64,000 bases of DNA. Origin: Ursus arctos (taxonomy: Eukaryota; Chordata; Mammalia; Carnivora; Ursidae). Each line of letters begins with the position of its first letter. Positions within the stretch are counted from its first letter, which is position 1. Both the position numbers and the translations under genes were made by a program. Location of the stretch: NCBI RefSeq assembly GCF_023065955.2, contig NW_026622786.1:46362938-46426937 (forward strand), read 5' to 3'. The notes under the pieces were generated by a model that was given only the letters and a program-made list of their open reading frames with translations, had not been told where the DNA came from and made no database searches. Of this stretch, positions 34,916 through 46,479 are shown one piece after another.

Positions 34916-36008
34916 ATAGGAGTGAAACCATATGATATCTGTTTTTCTCAGTCTTACATATGTCACTTAGCACAATACCCTCTAGGTCCATCCATGTTGT
35001 CACAACTGGTAAGAGCTCACCCTTTTATGGCTCAGTAATATTCCATTGTATAGATATACCACATTTTCTTTATCCATTCATCTTTTGATAGGGACTTAGT
35101 TTGCTCCAATATCTCAGCTATTATAAATAATGCTGCAATAAACATAGGGATGCATATATCTTTTTGAATTAGTGTTTTCATTTTCTTTGGATAAATACTC
35201 AGTAGTGGAATTATTAGATCATATGGCAGTTCTATTTTTAATTTTTTTGAAGAAACTCCATACCATTTTCCACAGCGGCTGTACCAATTTACATTTCTGC
35301 CAACGGTGCAATAGCCATTCTGACAAGCGTAAGGTGATATCTTATTGTGGTTTTGATTTGCATTTCCCTGATAACTGGTGATGTATTTCTGTGTCTCTTG
35401 GCCATCTGTACATCTTCTTTGGAAAAAAAAAAAGAGTAAATTCAGGTCCTCTGTACATTTTTTAATCAGATTGCTTGGGGTTTTTGGTATTGAGTTGTAT
35501 AAGTTTTTTTTAATATATTTTGGACATTAGTCCCTTATCAGATATATCATTTGCAATATATTCTGTCACTTAGTAGGTTGTCTTTTTGTTTTGTTGATGG
35601 TTTCCTTTGTTGTGCAAAAGTAGTTTTGCAAAATGTAGTTCCAATAGTTTACTTTTGTTTTTGTTTCCCGTGTTGAGGAGACACATCTAGAAAAATGTTG
35701 CTATGACCAATGTTGAAGAAATTACTGCCTATGTTCTTTTCTAGGATTTTTATGGTTTTAAGTCTCACATATAGGTCTTTAATCCATTCTAAGTTTATTT
35801 TTGTCTATGGTGTTAGAAAGTGGTCTTTTCATTCTTTTGCGTGTAGCTATCCAGTTTTTCTAGCACCATTTAATGAAGAAACTGTCTTTTTCCCATTGTA
35901 TGTTCTTGCTTCCTTTGTCATAAATTAGTTGACCATATAAGCATGGGCTTATTTCTAGGCTCTCTATTATGTTCTATTGATCTATATGTCTATTTTTGTC
36001 CTACTACC
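34916..36008 (-). mobile_element. Inverted 5' part of a twin-primed L1
   Basis: The sense strand shows the inverted L1 3' UTR/ORF2 C-terminal sequence: CCATATGATATCTGTTTTTC, 'TTCCATTGTATAGATATACC', TAATGCTGCAATAAACATAG, 'GCTGTACCAATTTACATTTC', then further into ORF2 up to 'GTTCTATTGATCTATATGTC' near 35975. It runs from the 3' UTR backwards into ORF2 and stops abruptly at about 36008, where plus-strand 3' UTR begins. Confidence 0.88.
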
Positions 36009-36350
36009 ATAGAAAACAAATGAATAAACAACCAAACGAAAGACAGAGTCAGACCTATAAATACAGAGAAAAAACTAGTACTTACCAGAGGGAAGAGGGT
36101 TTGGGGATTAGGCAAAATAGGTGAAGAGGAGTAGAGATATAGGATTTCAATTATAGAATCAATGTCATGAGAATAAAAGGTACAATATAGGGAATATAGT
36201 CAAAGATACTGCAATAATGTTGTATGTTGACAGATTCTAATTACACTTGTGGTGAGCATTGAATAACTATGTTATACACCTAAATCTAATGGAACATTGT
36301 GCATCAACTACATTCAGAAATTATTTTTAATTTAAATTACAAAGCAAAAA
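36009..36350 (+). mobile_element. 3' UTR part of the same L1 (plus orientation)
   Basis: AAACAAATGAATAAAC, then 'TAGTACTTACCAGAGGG', 'GGTGAAGAGGAG', 'GTACAATATAGGGAATATAG', CACTTGTGGTGAGCATTG, 'ACTATGTTATACACCTAAAT' and the AT-rich 3' end. This is the carnivore-type L1 3' UTR in forward orientation. It picks up almost exactly where the inverted part (34916) begins in the consensus, as expected for one element with a 5' inversion. Confidence 0.88.
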
Positions 36351-36904
36351 GACAAAATTTAAAAAATAAACAGGAAATTATTTAACAACCATCCATAGAC
36401 AGAATGATAAGTCTAGGAAAAAATACATATTTAAATATATAGATGAATACTCACAATAGAAATATTTTAAGATAATTCATGACATGTGATTTATACCTAT
36501 GGTAAATAGGAAATAAGGGGAGTTCTTCATAAATGAAGAATGATTAATGTGCTGAGTAGTTTGTAGAGTCAGAAAAGGCTTCCTAGAAGAATATCATTTT
36601 ATCTGTATTATTGATGAATAGAGCTTCAAAAGAAAACCAGTGGTGATGAGAGTAAGAGCCAATAAAATCAGTTGCACCAGTTTGAGTAAAATCTAGATTG
36701 CCCTGCTCTACGAACTACAGGTACTTCCGTATGACCGGAACACAGGCTAAAAGAAGGAGTAGGATTAATTTAAAGACAGTGACTAATAATGTAACTGTTT
36801 GAATAAATAAGGATGAGTTTAGGCATTAGCCCACACAGACTTTGTAACTATAAAAGGTTTTAAAGAGGAGATGCCCATTATCTGATTAGGTCTAAGTATA
36901 GGTG

Positions 36905-37100
36905 GTGAAAATCTAATATTCATTGAAAATTACAATGCACACATTTACTACATAGAATATTTAAGGCAACACGACACTACGAGGTAATACCGTAACTATT
37001 CATTTGGTAGAGGTAGGAAAGCTGATACAGAGAGAAGTTAAGTTTTAAAGCAAAACCCGAATTTAATCCCTAGAGTATGTTTATTGCTACTATACTCTGT
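36905..37100 (-). mobile_element. MIR relic
   Basis: 'GAGGTAATACCGTAACTATT', 'AGGTAGGAAAGCTGATACAG', AGAGAAGTTAAG and 'AAACCCGAATTTAATCC' follow the inverted MIR order. Confidence 0.6.
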
Positions 37101-37494
37101 ACTTCACCATTTTGTTATAGAGTATTCCCTGTGTGCCAGTACATGGGGAAAATGGACCAGAAGTAGACAAAAAGCAACCTCAACAGTTCAGAGGAGTTAT
37201 GATAAGAACTTTCAGAACAAGACTTGCAGTTATATAGATTTTAAATGAAGATAAAGATAAGTGGTTTAGGATAACTTTCAGATTTAGGGGTTGGGTAAGG
37301 TTCTATGTCTATCATTCTAAGATTTAAAAACTAGTACCATTTTAGAGAAAAAAAGAACTCAAAGGAAAATTGGATACTCTTTACAGCAGACTGATGGCAA
37401 GTATATGCCATTGTTCTTATGCATTTCTGAGCCCATGAGAGGGCACGGTAATTCATCATAGCACTGTTTCTAAATCTTAAATCTTTCCTAGTAG

Positions 37495-37605
37495 CTTCAG
37501 TTGCATTATTTAATTCTCAGAAAGGTCCAGAGAGATAGATACTATTATTTCCATTTTACAGATAAGGGAGGTGAGGCTTAGCGAGAAAATAATTTGCTAA
37601 GGTAA
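37495..37605 (-). mobile_element. MIR relic
   Basis: 'TTATTTAATTCTCAGAAAGG', 'GATACTATTATTTCCATTTT' and ACAGATAAGGGAGGTGAGGC are the inverted MIR core. A poly(A) run at 37610 follows. Confidence 0.75.
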
Positions 37606-39499
37606 TCTAAAAAAAAAAAAAAAGCTGATTTTGCACCTATATAGTCACCACCAGAGTAGGTGCCCTTTGGCATAAAGTACTGTTGTCTCAAAAGAGAATC
37701 AAAGAAATCACATGAAAAGTAAATCAGTAGATTATCAACATTTTATATTATATGTAAATATGCCAGTTCCTAACTATCGTATTAAGCCAGAGATCTCAAT
37801 TTAGCCCAGTTTCAGGGAATGAAATTTTGCAGGTTTGCAATGATAATGAAGGACATTTTTTTCAGGCACAAACCAGCAGCAACTAATGAAATTCAGATAA
37901 TCCTATATGACCATAATAAAAATACTTCTGTGCCATATTTGTGTTCCAGTTGGTCTACTCCTTGAATAATACATATGCCCTACAGCCAAAATCAGAACAA
38001 AATTGCATGTTTTGATAGTTTCTTATTTTGCAAAGTCTTTTAAAAAGACAAGAAGATAAGAATAAACATATAAAGCATGTAGAGAAACTCCACATAAAAG
38101 GAAATCCATAAATCTCATTAGACTGGAAAAATACTTTCAAAGTAAACCTAACTGAATAACATATGAATATTATAACTGGCTCAAATGCAACAGCTTGTTG
38201 GCCAGCTATGGAAAATCATCAGGTTCATTTCAGTGTGTAGCTTGTGTTCCTCCCCTAGAAATAAGCATGAACCAGATGGAATATAGCTATCAGTTAGGCC
38301 TGCAGGGTTTATATCCTACTGAACTACTATTGAATTTTTCTCTCCTTTCCTTTTGTGGATTGCCAATATTTGAAATTTCTTCAAGTATTCCAATTTCTTA
38401 AAATAGCATGCAGTATTTTAAAGTCAAAACTAAAGTAAAACTCTAAAAAATCTCAACTATGCCAATGATTCTTCAGTTTTATTATATGAAATTATTATTT
38501 ATTTGCCAATAGAAATACAGCAAGTTGCTTTCTAAATAAGTAGTCATTTCCGCTAATTAAGAGAATTAAGTCTTATGTCACTCAAATATATGAATGTATA
38601 TTTCATAAATATAAATTTTATTTATTTCATAAATAAATAAAATATATGATCAATTTCAAATTACAGTAAACTACACAAAACAAAAAGATGGATTGAACAT
38701 GACTTCCAAATTCTAACAACTATAGGCATGTTAGATCATCATAGGGACTTCTTGATATCAGAACAAATAAAACTATGGAAGCACAAATCATCGCAATTCC
38801 AATTAATGTCTTAAGTCCAATAAATGAGAGAATATTTCAACTAGAAAAATGGGAGAATAAAGTGATGGTCCCAGTGGAACCCTTGTATGTATAGGATGCC
38901 AAGCCAATGACATTTCCTCAACAGGAGGCTTAAGCATTATTACAGACTTAGCTAGAGGAAGGATTGCTCACTGAGACAACAGGAAACAAAGATCAATATT
39001 TTCTCCATTGGATATTTCCTAACAACAGAAAGATTCAGAGAATGCAGTACTTCCTCACCTCTAAAAAAGAAGTTCAAAGCTCATTTCAAAACTCGCTTTG
39101 TCTATAATATCTCATTTATGGAACGCAGCTGTGTTTTACTTTTTATGAGGGATGAATATTCCAACCCAGTAAGACAATATTGATGAGTGCTAGCAGGCAA
39201 ATCGCCCCTCCTCACAGCATGGACTTTACCAAAGAGTAGGTAGGTATGCCTGCAGCTCTGTAAATTCGTGCTACTCTCTTCTGTATAGAAGTCACATGCT
39301 CTAAAAGGAAATGTGTGATGTTTTTTCATCAAAAAATCTCAAGATTTATCCTGGAGATCTGTGTGATATTCACCACATTTCCGTGTCAAGAGTTTGGTGA
39401 AAACGAGAGACTTGATGACAAACTAGAACTCAGAAACTCTTCAGTATGACTAAAAGAAGGAGTAGGATTAAAATCAGCAAAGTGAAAGGCATATAGGAC

Positions 39500-39795
39500 A
39501 AAATCCAGGAGGAATCAGGTGCAAATTTCCAGCTGTCCCTCCCGGTGGAATTGCATGTGGATGATCGTAATTCTCCAGGTGATGAAGTATAATACGTGTG
39601 AAGGGCTGCCAAGCATAACATGCGTGGAGTGTTGTGAAGCTCACCCAAGCCTTGTGTAGGGATCTGTATTGCGTATCAGGCCACATGACTGAACTCAGTT
39701 ACAGAGATTCTAGCCCTCCCCTACTCCCCCAGGTGAAGCCAGTCTTTTCCATAAATCACGTGGTTAGGAAAAATAATACAACAGAGAAGCCCATG
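39500..39795. mobile_element. Probable MLT2-type (ERVL) LTR relic
   Basis: 'GTGGAATTGCATGTGGATGA', 'CGTAATTCTCCAGGTGATGA', 'CGTGTGAAGGGCTGCCAAGC' and 'CACGTGGTTAGGAAAAATAA' read like the body of an MLT2 LTR as I remember it. The two overlapping minus-strand frames (39430-39686) are incidental. Orientation and boundaries are not settled. Confidence 0.45.
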
Positions 39796-39964
39796 GCTTC
39801 ACACATATAAAAACAACGTTATCAGGCAGAATATTTTAAGGGCTTGTCCTGAAGACAGGCCTATTTTGGGCATGTATAGGACCAGAGCAACCCAGATCTG
39901 CTGAGTGAACTTTTTCCTGGCAAATTATACTCTATTGACCTTAATTCCTTTACAGTATATAGAT

Positions 39965-40070
39965 ACAGTAATAATAATAATGTTATCTTCCAGAAGTTAT
40001 TTTGAGAATTAATTTTGATGATTCATGTGTAAATCCCAAACACATTTTTAGTTATTATTGTTACCATACC
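39965..40070 (+). mobile_element. MIR relic (3' part)
   Basis: ATAATAATAATGTTATCTTC, TTTTGAGAATTAATTTTGATG and 'CAAACACATTTTTAGTTATT' match the MIR 3' half in order. Confidence 0.55.
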
Positions 40071-40340
40071 ATGCCATACCATATTGTCACCATATCATTG
40101 TTACCATATTGATTTTGGTTGATTAGTTAATAAATACCAAAGGGTAATGTGACTTCCTTAAACCATATAGCAAATATTATGTTGATGTTTAACAATTTAT
40201 TCCATTTTTCTCCATGAAAACTTTTAAAAATGAGGATGAACATTTTTTGTACTGTGTTACCCAATTATATAAGTATCAACCTGGCATTAATTATCTTAAT
40301 ATTCCCAATACATAATATAGACAACTAATCTTATGATATG

Positions 40341-40376
40341 GTATAATATATATGTATATATATATATACACATACA
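40341..40376. repeat. AT-rich low-complexity (TATA)n
   Basis: Imperfect TA repeat with a few G and C substitutions. Confidence 0.85.
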
Positions 40377-41269
40377 CTGTAAATGAAAAAATAATAGACA
40401 AAAGAGATTCAAACCATGTATTTAGGTAATCTCTTTCTCAAAAGAGACAATGATTTAAACTGGTATGTACACCTCATTTACCTCAGTGGTAAATGGGATG
40501 GGGGCATATCTTACTATGTTTTCTATCCTTTGTCTACTACACAGCCCCTGCCCAAAATAGTAAATATGAGTAATGCCTTTTATTATTTGATCAGGTGTGA
40601 ATCTTTGCACTAGGTAATTTACGCATATTAAGTCCTAAATAAGTATTTGGGCATTGTAGTGAACAGCTCTCAATGGACGCTATCCACATTCTTATAAGGC
40701 TCTCTCCACATTTAGCTGGCTCACTCACAGTGGAATTACTAGTACTAAACCTCACAACTTCATTGTGCATCCACCATTGTACCAAAAGGTACAGAGGCGT
40801 GCTATATCTTCTAGTAATAAGATGTATCTTCATGAAGCTTAGATTAGGGATTAAATTACCTGGAGAGAGAGAGACAGAATGTGAGATATCCATTTTGATA
40901 GTGTGAAATGTGATAGAAGCAGAATTCTAGAATTTTCAGCCATATCAGTAGCTTCTGGCTACAGTAGCTTGCTGATTGTAGCAAAGGTGGAATGGCTCTG
41001 AATCTGGGGCCTTTCATTATGCTTTCTCAATTTTGAGTGCTTCTAAATAGTAGAAGCAACCTTGTCAGGCCTGTTTGGGATTGTGACTCTAGTAGTCAAC
41101 TCTGGAAATGCTCCTAGAGTATTTTTCTTCAGTTCCTCCAAAAATTCTGTGAGTGAAATTCTTTAATAAATCCTTTTCTCATTAAACTAAGTAGATCATT
41201 CCGTAGTTACAAGGGAGAGAAGAGTAGAATGTGTAAGAACACTCAAATAGTTGTATCACTGACATACTG

Positions 41270-41370
41270 TATCAAATTCCAACTCTACCACTAATTTTCA
41301 TTTCTTAGATAAGCTTTTCCCTCTAAGACTCACCTTTCTTTTATAAAATAAACAGTACTGACAATGAAGC
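41270..41370 (+). mobile_element. MIR relic (5'/core part)
   Basis: 'AATTCCAACTCTACCACTAA', TTTTCCCTCTAAGACTCACC and 'TTTTATAAAATAAACAGTAC' follow the MIR order (…CTCTGCCACTTACTA…CTCAGTTTCC…TGTAAAATG). Confidence 0.65.
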
Positions 41371-42089
41371 ATTTTTCTTCTGAAGATAATGCATGTTAGC
41401 TTTTTTTACTACATCATCTAATAAGAACCAAAGCTGTATTTGATGCTTTTGCCAAAGCCACATCACCCAATCATCCAGCTCCTGAATTATGTCTCATAGA
41501 CAGGAAGTAAACATTTAAGGAAAGGAAAAGTTTTTAAGGAAAAAGTTATTCTTCAAGAATTAACTATAGCCAATATCTAATTAGAGGGTATAATTGATGT
41601 TGTTAGAACATTAAGGTAATATACATAATTTTTCTTACAAAGGTTTTATACCATATGTCTTATTCTTTTGAGGCTGCCATGTTATTTATCATTTAAAATA
41701 TGGTTTTAATAGATTAGATGACACATTTTGCCACCTTTACCTCCGTAATTTCAGAATGGGGTGCAACTAACATCAGCTGAGCAGCCCAAGAGAAAATATA
41801 AAATTGATCATTAATCCTTTAAATTATTTTGTGAATAAGATTTTCTTACATATCCAAGGGTGCAACAAATATTTAAATAAATATTTTCCAGGTGACTTAA
41901 AATAGAGCTTATTAATGAAAATAGTGTACTGACACATAAGAATCAGAAACCCAGGTTCACATGTGCATGTGCACATAAGTATACAGACACGTGTCTTGTA
42001 AGTGAGATGAGGGGTGCAAACAAGGCTGAACTAAATCATTTATAAAGTATATTTCAGTGCTAATAGTCTAAAATCCCATGAAACTGTGA

Positions 42090-42111
42090 AACAAAACAAA
42101 ACAAAACAAAA
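42090..42111. repeat. (AAAAC)n short tandem repeat
   Basis: Four to five AAAAC units followed by ATGG. Confidence 0.95.
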
Positions 42112-43831
42112 TGGATAAAGTTAATTAGGAATAGTTTCCTGGTGAGTTTTGGGTTGTACCTGAAGGAAAGGAAAGAGGCAGTACGGCCAGCCAGCTGGAA
42201 AGGAGAAGCGCTACAGACAGTGACACATCAAAACAACCTTTACGTATTAAGCCCAGCCTCTGTCTCCTACAGTCATATTATATAAAAGCATAATTGTCCC
42301 TCTCAATAAAATATAAAGTAACTTATTTTTGCTGCTCTAGTAAGTATGTTCAGCACATTCAGGAAGAGTTGCTTACCACTCATCGCTTCCTTGCTCTGCT
42401 GATATTTCAGGATGAATACAGTCGTTCCATGGTTCACTCCTGGTTGCTTCATCCTGGCACCAAACATTTGCACGTTAACCGATGACAACACATTCTGTCT
42501 CTATGCAACGTTGTATGTTTCACACAGTGAGATGCTACTGTATTATCATTTTCTTTCATGCTACACTAATAAGCATGTGACACATCAGCTTTTGAAGACA
42601 CTTTGTTTTAGGAGTCTTCTTCAGGCTCTGAAGGTAGCATGTACAGAACTGGTAAATTTCCTTATGATAAGGATACTTGAATGAGGCCTGCCCTTTCAAA
42701 AATCCTTCATTGATATGCTTAACATACACGATTTCCTAATTTTGCAGGACTGGGTTAGAGTATTTCTTTATAAATTTTTCAATAACAGTCTGACAGTGGA
42801 TGTAGTGACTCACTTAAAAAAGAGATCAAAAAAGAAAATATTTATTTTAAGTGAATGCAGGTAAGCAGACCAATTTAATAAAAGCAGTTTTTCCTGTTTC
42901 TTTGGATGAATCAACTCAAGTTTATTCAAGTAATATACTTTGTATTTATTTAATGGAAATTAAGAGTACTAAAATCCTTTTAAATCATATTCCACAACTA
43001 AGAGAGAGAAAAAAATCTATTAAGAATTATGAAATTAGTAAAAATTAGTCAATGGTAGTAATTTTTTACTCTATACTTTTTCTAAAGCAACTATAAATTC
43101 TAGTCCTTACGTATATGATAGAAGTGGTATATCTACCCTGAAATATATAAAAGTTAGATACATATGAGTCAAAATATTTATGGATGGTTGATGCAACACA
43201 GATTGGGGGGCACTGATTATCACCCCATTTGTTCTTGTTTCTTATTCTGAAAATGCTGTCATTTCAGAGAATCATGACAATTTAGAGCAAGAAGAAGTCT
43301 TAGCATCTGTATAGCCATATTTTATAGATTACAAAACTGAGAATTTAAGTGATGTATTCAAAGCTGCAATCGAATTATACACAGAATTAAGGGCAAGATG
43401 TTATAATCATCCAGGTATGTTTTCTGTGTAACGGTTTTAGCTCCCAAGGTGCATCTTCCCGAATTGGTATATTGTCAGAAAATTTTTCTTAGTCTCATAA
43501 TTTTTTAACCCTGTTTTCTTTCTACTATACAGTAAAGAAAACTTTTTGCTGCTTAGATGTCAAAGACACTATGGTTTTTTCTTATTTAAGTGTTGAGTTT
43601 TGTTTCCTACAATTACACGCTATAGTAAGTCAAGATAGAATTTGATCATAGAAGATTTTGCCTGATGAACTTGGCCAAGGATAACTGGTGAACAGTGCTA
43701 CTCTAACCATGTTTTTCTTTTCAGCAAGGAAGACTTGATGCTGTTTGAAAACAAATGAAGGTTGACACCTAAAAACTGAAAGTCAAATTGAACAATTTAT
43801 TATAATCTTCTTATTGAGTTGGAAACTATAG

Positions 43832-44385
43832 TAGTTAGTGATTGCAGTGTTAAAATATGACCACAAACTTGGAGACTTAAAACCACATATATGTATTATC
43901 TCACAGTACTGTGGATGATGAGTCTAGGTATCCTCTGCTTCAGGGTCTCACAAAGCTGTAATCAAGGTATTATCTTGGACTATGGCCTCTTCTAAGGCTT
44001 AGCTGAGGAAGAATTCACTTCCATGGCTATATGGTTGCTAGCAGCTTTTAGTTCTTTGTGGTACTGTTGGACTGAGCAGCTCAGTTTCTTGCTGTCTGTA
44101 AACAGGGGCTACAGGCTGCTCTTATTGCCTTGCCAAATAGACCTCACTATGGCCACTTGGATCCTAAAACCATCAAGAGACAGCATCTCCTTGAAAGGTG
44201 TTCATTACAGTCTAAGGTAATATAATCATGTACACATAAACAAATACAGGTAATATTGTAATATTCTATTACTAAGAGTAACTCACTAATCTTGCTTACA
44301 CTAAACAGTTGGGAACCACACAGTCATAAACACAAGGAATCAGGATCATGAAGGCCATTTTAGAGTCTGTCTGCTTCACTGGCAT
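43832..44385 (-). mobile_element. MLT1-type (ERVL-MaLR) solitary LTR
   Basis: 'AACTTGGAGACTTAAAACCA', 'TATTATCTCACAGTACTGTG', 'CTTCAGGGTCTCACAAAGCT', GTAATCAAGGTATTATCTTGG, the 'TTTCTTGCTGTCTGTAAACA' block and a terminal 'GGCCATTTTAGAGTCTGTCT' are in the order of an inverted MLT1 LTR over about 550 bp. It directly abuts the L1 that begins near 44420. Confidence 0.8.
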
Positions 44386-44419
44386 AACTACACAAGAGAG
44401 TGATTATTTCAAGTGACTT

Positions 44420-46283
44420 TAAAACAAAGTGATTCGAGAGCACTTCTGGCTTCTGGTCCGACACGTAGTTAGATTAGAAGTATCCACTCCATCTTTACAA
44501 GTGAAAAACAGAACAAATGAAAAACTCAACAGCTCTTCTTGGACCTTCAGAAAAATGAGGTCACAGGGCAAACCATTGCCCAAAAAATTGAACAGACAGA
44601 CAGACACAGAGAATCACAACTTATTGGAGCATAATCCCTGAGTAGAAACCTCAATGTGAATAAGTATTGGGGTAGGAAATCTAAACTGCAATTGATGAAT
44701 AGTTGGAGACTCATTACAGACAACTCTTAAGAGTAAATATCTCCAGAAGAGATTTTTGTATTTTATTCACATTTGTATTATATTCACATTTTTGTATTTT
44801 ACCTTCTGGAGATCTATTAGCTCTTCATAGTGAATATCAGAGAAAAATCCTTTCATGTTTCTGGCAAGTAGAGAAAAAGTACTATTGTGAAACTCACCAA
44901 AATATTCTCTTCTTCCTAACAAAGCCTCCCCTCAGGAGAAACTCTTTCATTAGAGCTTAACCTGCTAGGATTTTTTCAGTCTAGTCTGCCTGGGAGAAAG
45001 GAAATAGCCAACTTCAGTTCCCACTAGCTATCCTCTCTCACCTAAATGAGTCGGTGACACTGAAAAACACTGGTAAAGTTTACAGGCCAGGGACATAAGC
45101 TCACCAAAAGACTAGGACATAGCCATGAGACCACAGAATGCGTCCTCTCTCCATACCTCACCACTACATTACTTTACCCACAGAAAAGCATAATTAAGAG
45201 TTACATCAGACTTCTCCTCAGAAACCATGCAAGGAAGAAGAGTAGAGTGAAATATTTAAAATGATGAGAGAGAAAAAAAACCACCAACCTAGAATTCTGT
45301 ACTCTGCAAACGTATCCTTCAAAAATGAAAAAAAAAAAAAAAAAAAAGATTTTTCAGACAAACAAAAATTGTGGGAATTTTTTTATGAGTAGATTTGTAG
45401 TGCCAGAAATACTAAAATAAATTCCTCAGACACAGGAAAATGATATAGGTCAGAAACAGATCTACATAGTGGAAGAGCATGGGAGAATAAATAAATGAAG
45501 TTACAATAAAAACTTTATGTTTTCCTATTTTTAACTAATATAACACATAACAACTTGTTTGTAATAATATATATAATGTATTTGATTATGAATGATTATA
45601 TATATGTTATGTTTATATAAGTAAAATAACAGCAGTGATACAACAGATATTATAATAAGATACTTGAACTACATGTAAAGCAGTATGGTGTTAATTTAAA
45701 GTGGAGTTGGATTGGTTATAAATGCATATTGTAAATTCTAGGGTATCCACTAAAAAAAGTAATAAATATATAGAGATGTAAATATATATATGTATATATA
45801 CTTATATATATATAATTTATATATATATAATATATATAATTTATTTATATATATATGTGTGTGTAGAGAGATATAGATATATAATAGATATACTAGAGAG
45901 ATAAAATTGAATCATATAAAATGACCAGTTGAAACCATAAAATTCAGAAAAAGCATGGAAGACAAAATTTAGGAACAAACAACAAAGACAGCAAGAAGAA
46001 ATCAGTAACAAATAAAGTAGATATCCATACAACTGTATCAATAATTCCTTTAAACATTAATGGTCTAAACACACAAATTTAAAGACACAGATGGTCAGAG
46101 TGGATTGAAAAACAAGAGCCAACTGTATATTGCCTACAAGAAATCTACTTTAAGTACAAAGACATATATAGATTAAAAGTAAAGGAACGGATAAAAAGAT
46201 ACCATGCTAACACTAACTGAAAGGAAGCAAAAGCAGCTATATTAATTTCACACAGTGCAGACTTCATGGCAATGGAGCAAAGA
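44420..46283 (+). mobile_element. L1M4-like element: 5' UTR, ORF1 region, spacer, ORF2 start
   Basis: Landmarks in order: a 5' UTR with 'TTTTCAGTCTAGTCTGCCTG' and TTACAGGCCAGGGACATAAGC; ORF1 3' region with 'GAAACCATGCAAGGAAGAAG', CCACCAACCTAGAATTCTGT and 'TTTTTCAGACAAACAAAAAT'; spacer with 'GTTAATTTAAAGTGGAGTTG' and CTAGGGTATCCACTAAAAAA; ORF2 endonuclease start with TTTAAACATTAATGGTCTAA and 'CTACAAGAAATCTACTTTAA'. All frames are broken. AT-rich low complexity (45780-45900) sits in the spacer. The copy is cut at about 46283. Confidence 0.82.
45780..45900. repeat. AT-rich low-complexity block
   Basis: Imperfect (TA)n with TATATG and GTGTGTGTAG interruptions inside the L1 spacer region. Confidence 0.9.
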
Positions 46284-46400
46284 TAGTCTCTTCCACAAAT
46301 GGTGCTAAAATAGCTGGATGTCCACATGTAAAAAAATGAATCTAGACACAGACTTTATAACTTTTACAAAAATTAATTTAAAAAATGGATCACAGTACTA
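46284..46400 (+). pseudogene. L1 ORF2 C-terminal scrap joined by deletion
   Basis: 'TCCACAAATGGTGCTAAAAT', 'GGATGTCCACATGT' and 'ATGAATCTAGACACAGAC' belong to the 3' third of L1 ORF2, yet follow the endonuclease start directly. About 2 kb of ORF2 is missing between 46283 and 46284. Followed by (ATAA)n low complexity at 46430-46456. Confidence 0.75.
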
Positions 46401-46479
46401 AATGGGAAATGAAAAACAATGGAACTACTATAAATAAATATAAATAAATAAATAAAGGTCAGAGGAGACCAATACTATT

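Larger units (their letters stand above)
36355..39425. other. Mostly unassigned stretch with two MIR relics
   Basis: No gene. The relics at 36905-37100 and 37495-37605 are listed separately. 38,560-38,660 is very AT-rich low complexity. Confidence 0.5.
39800..43830. other. Mostly unassigned stretch, 4 kb
   Basis: MIR relics at 39965-40070 and 41270-41370 are listed separately, with AT-rich low complexity at 40341-40376. 42290-42690 is repeat-free by eye with two overlapping plus frames (63 and 90 codons) that show no known domain. No gene is supported. Confidence 0.45.
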
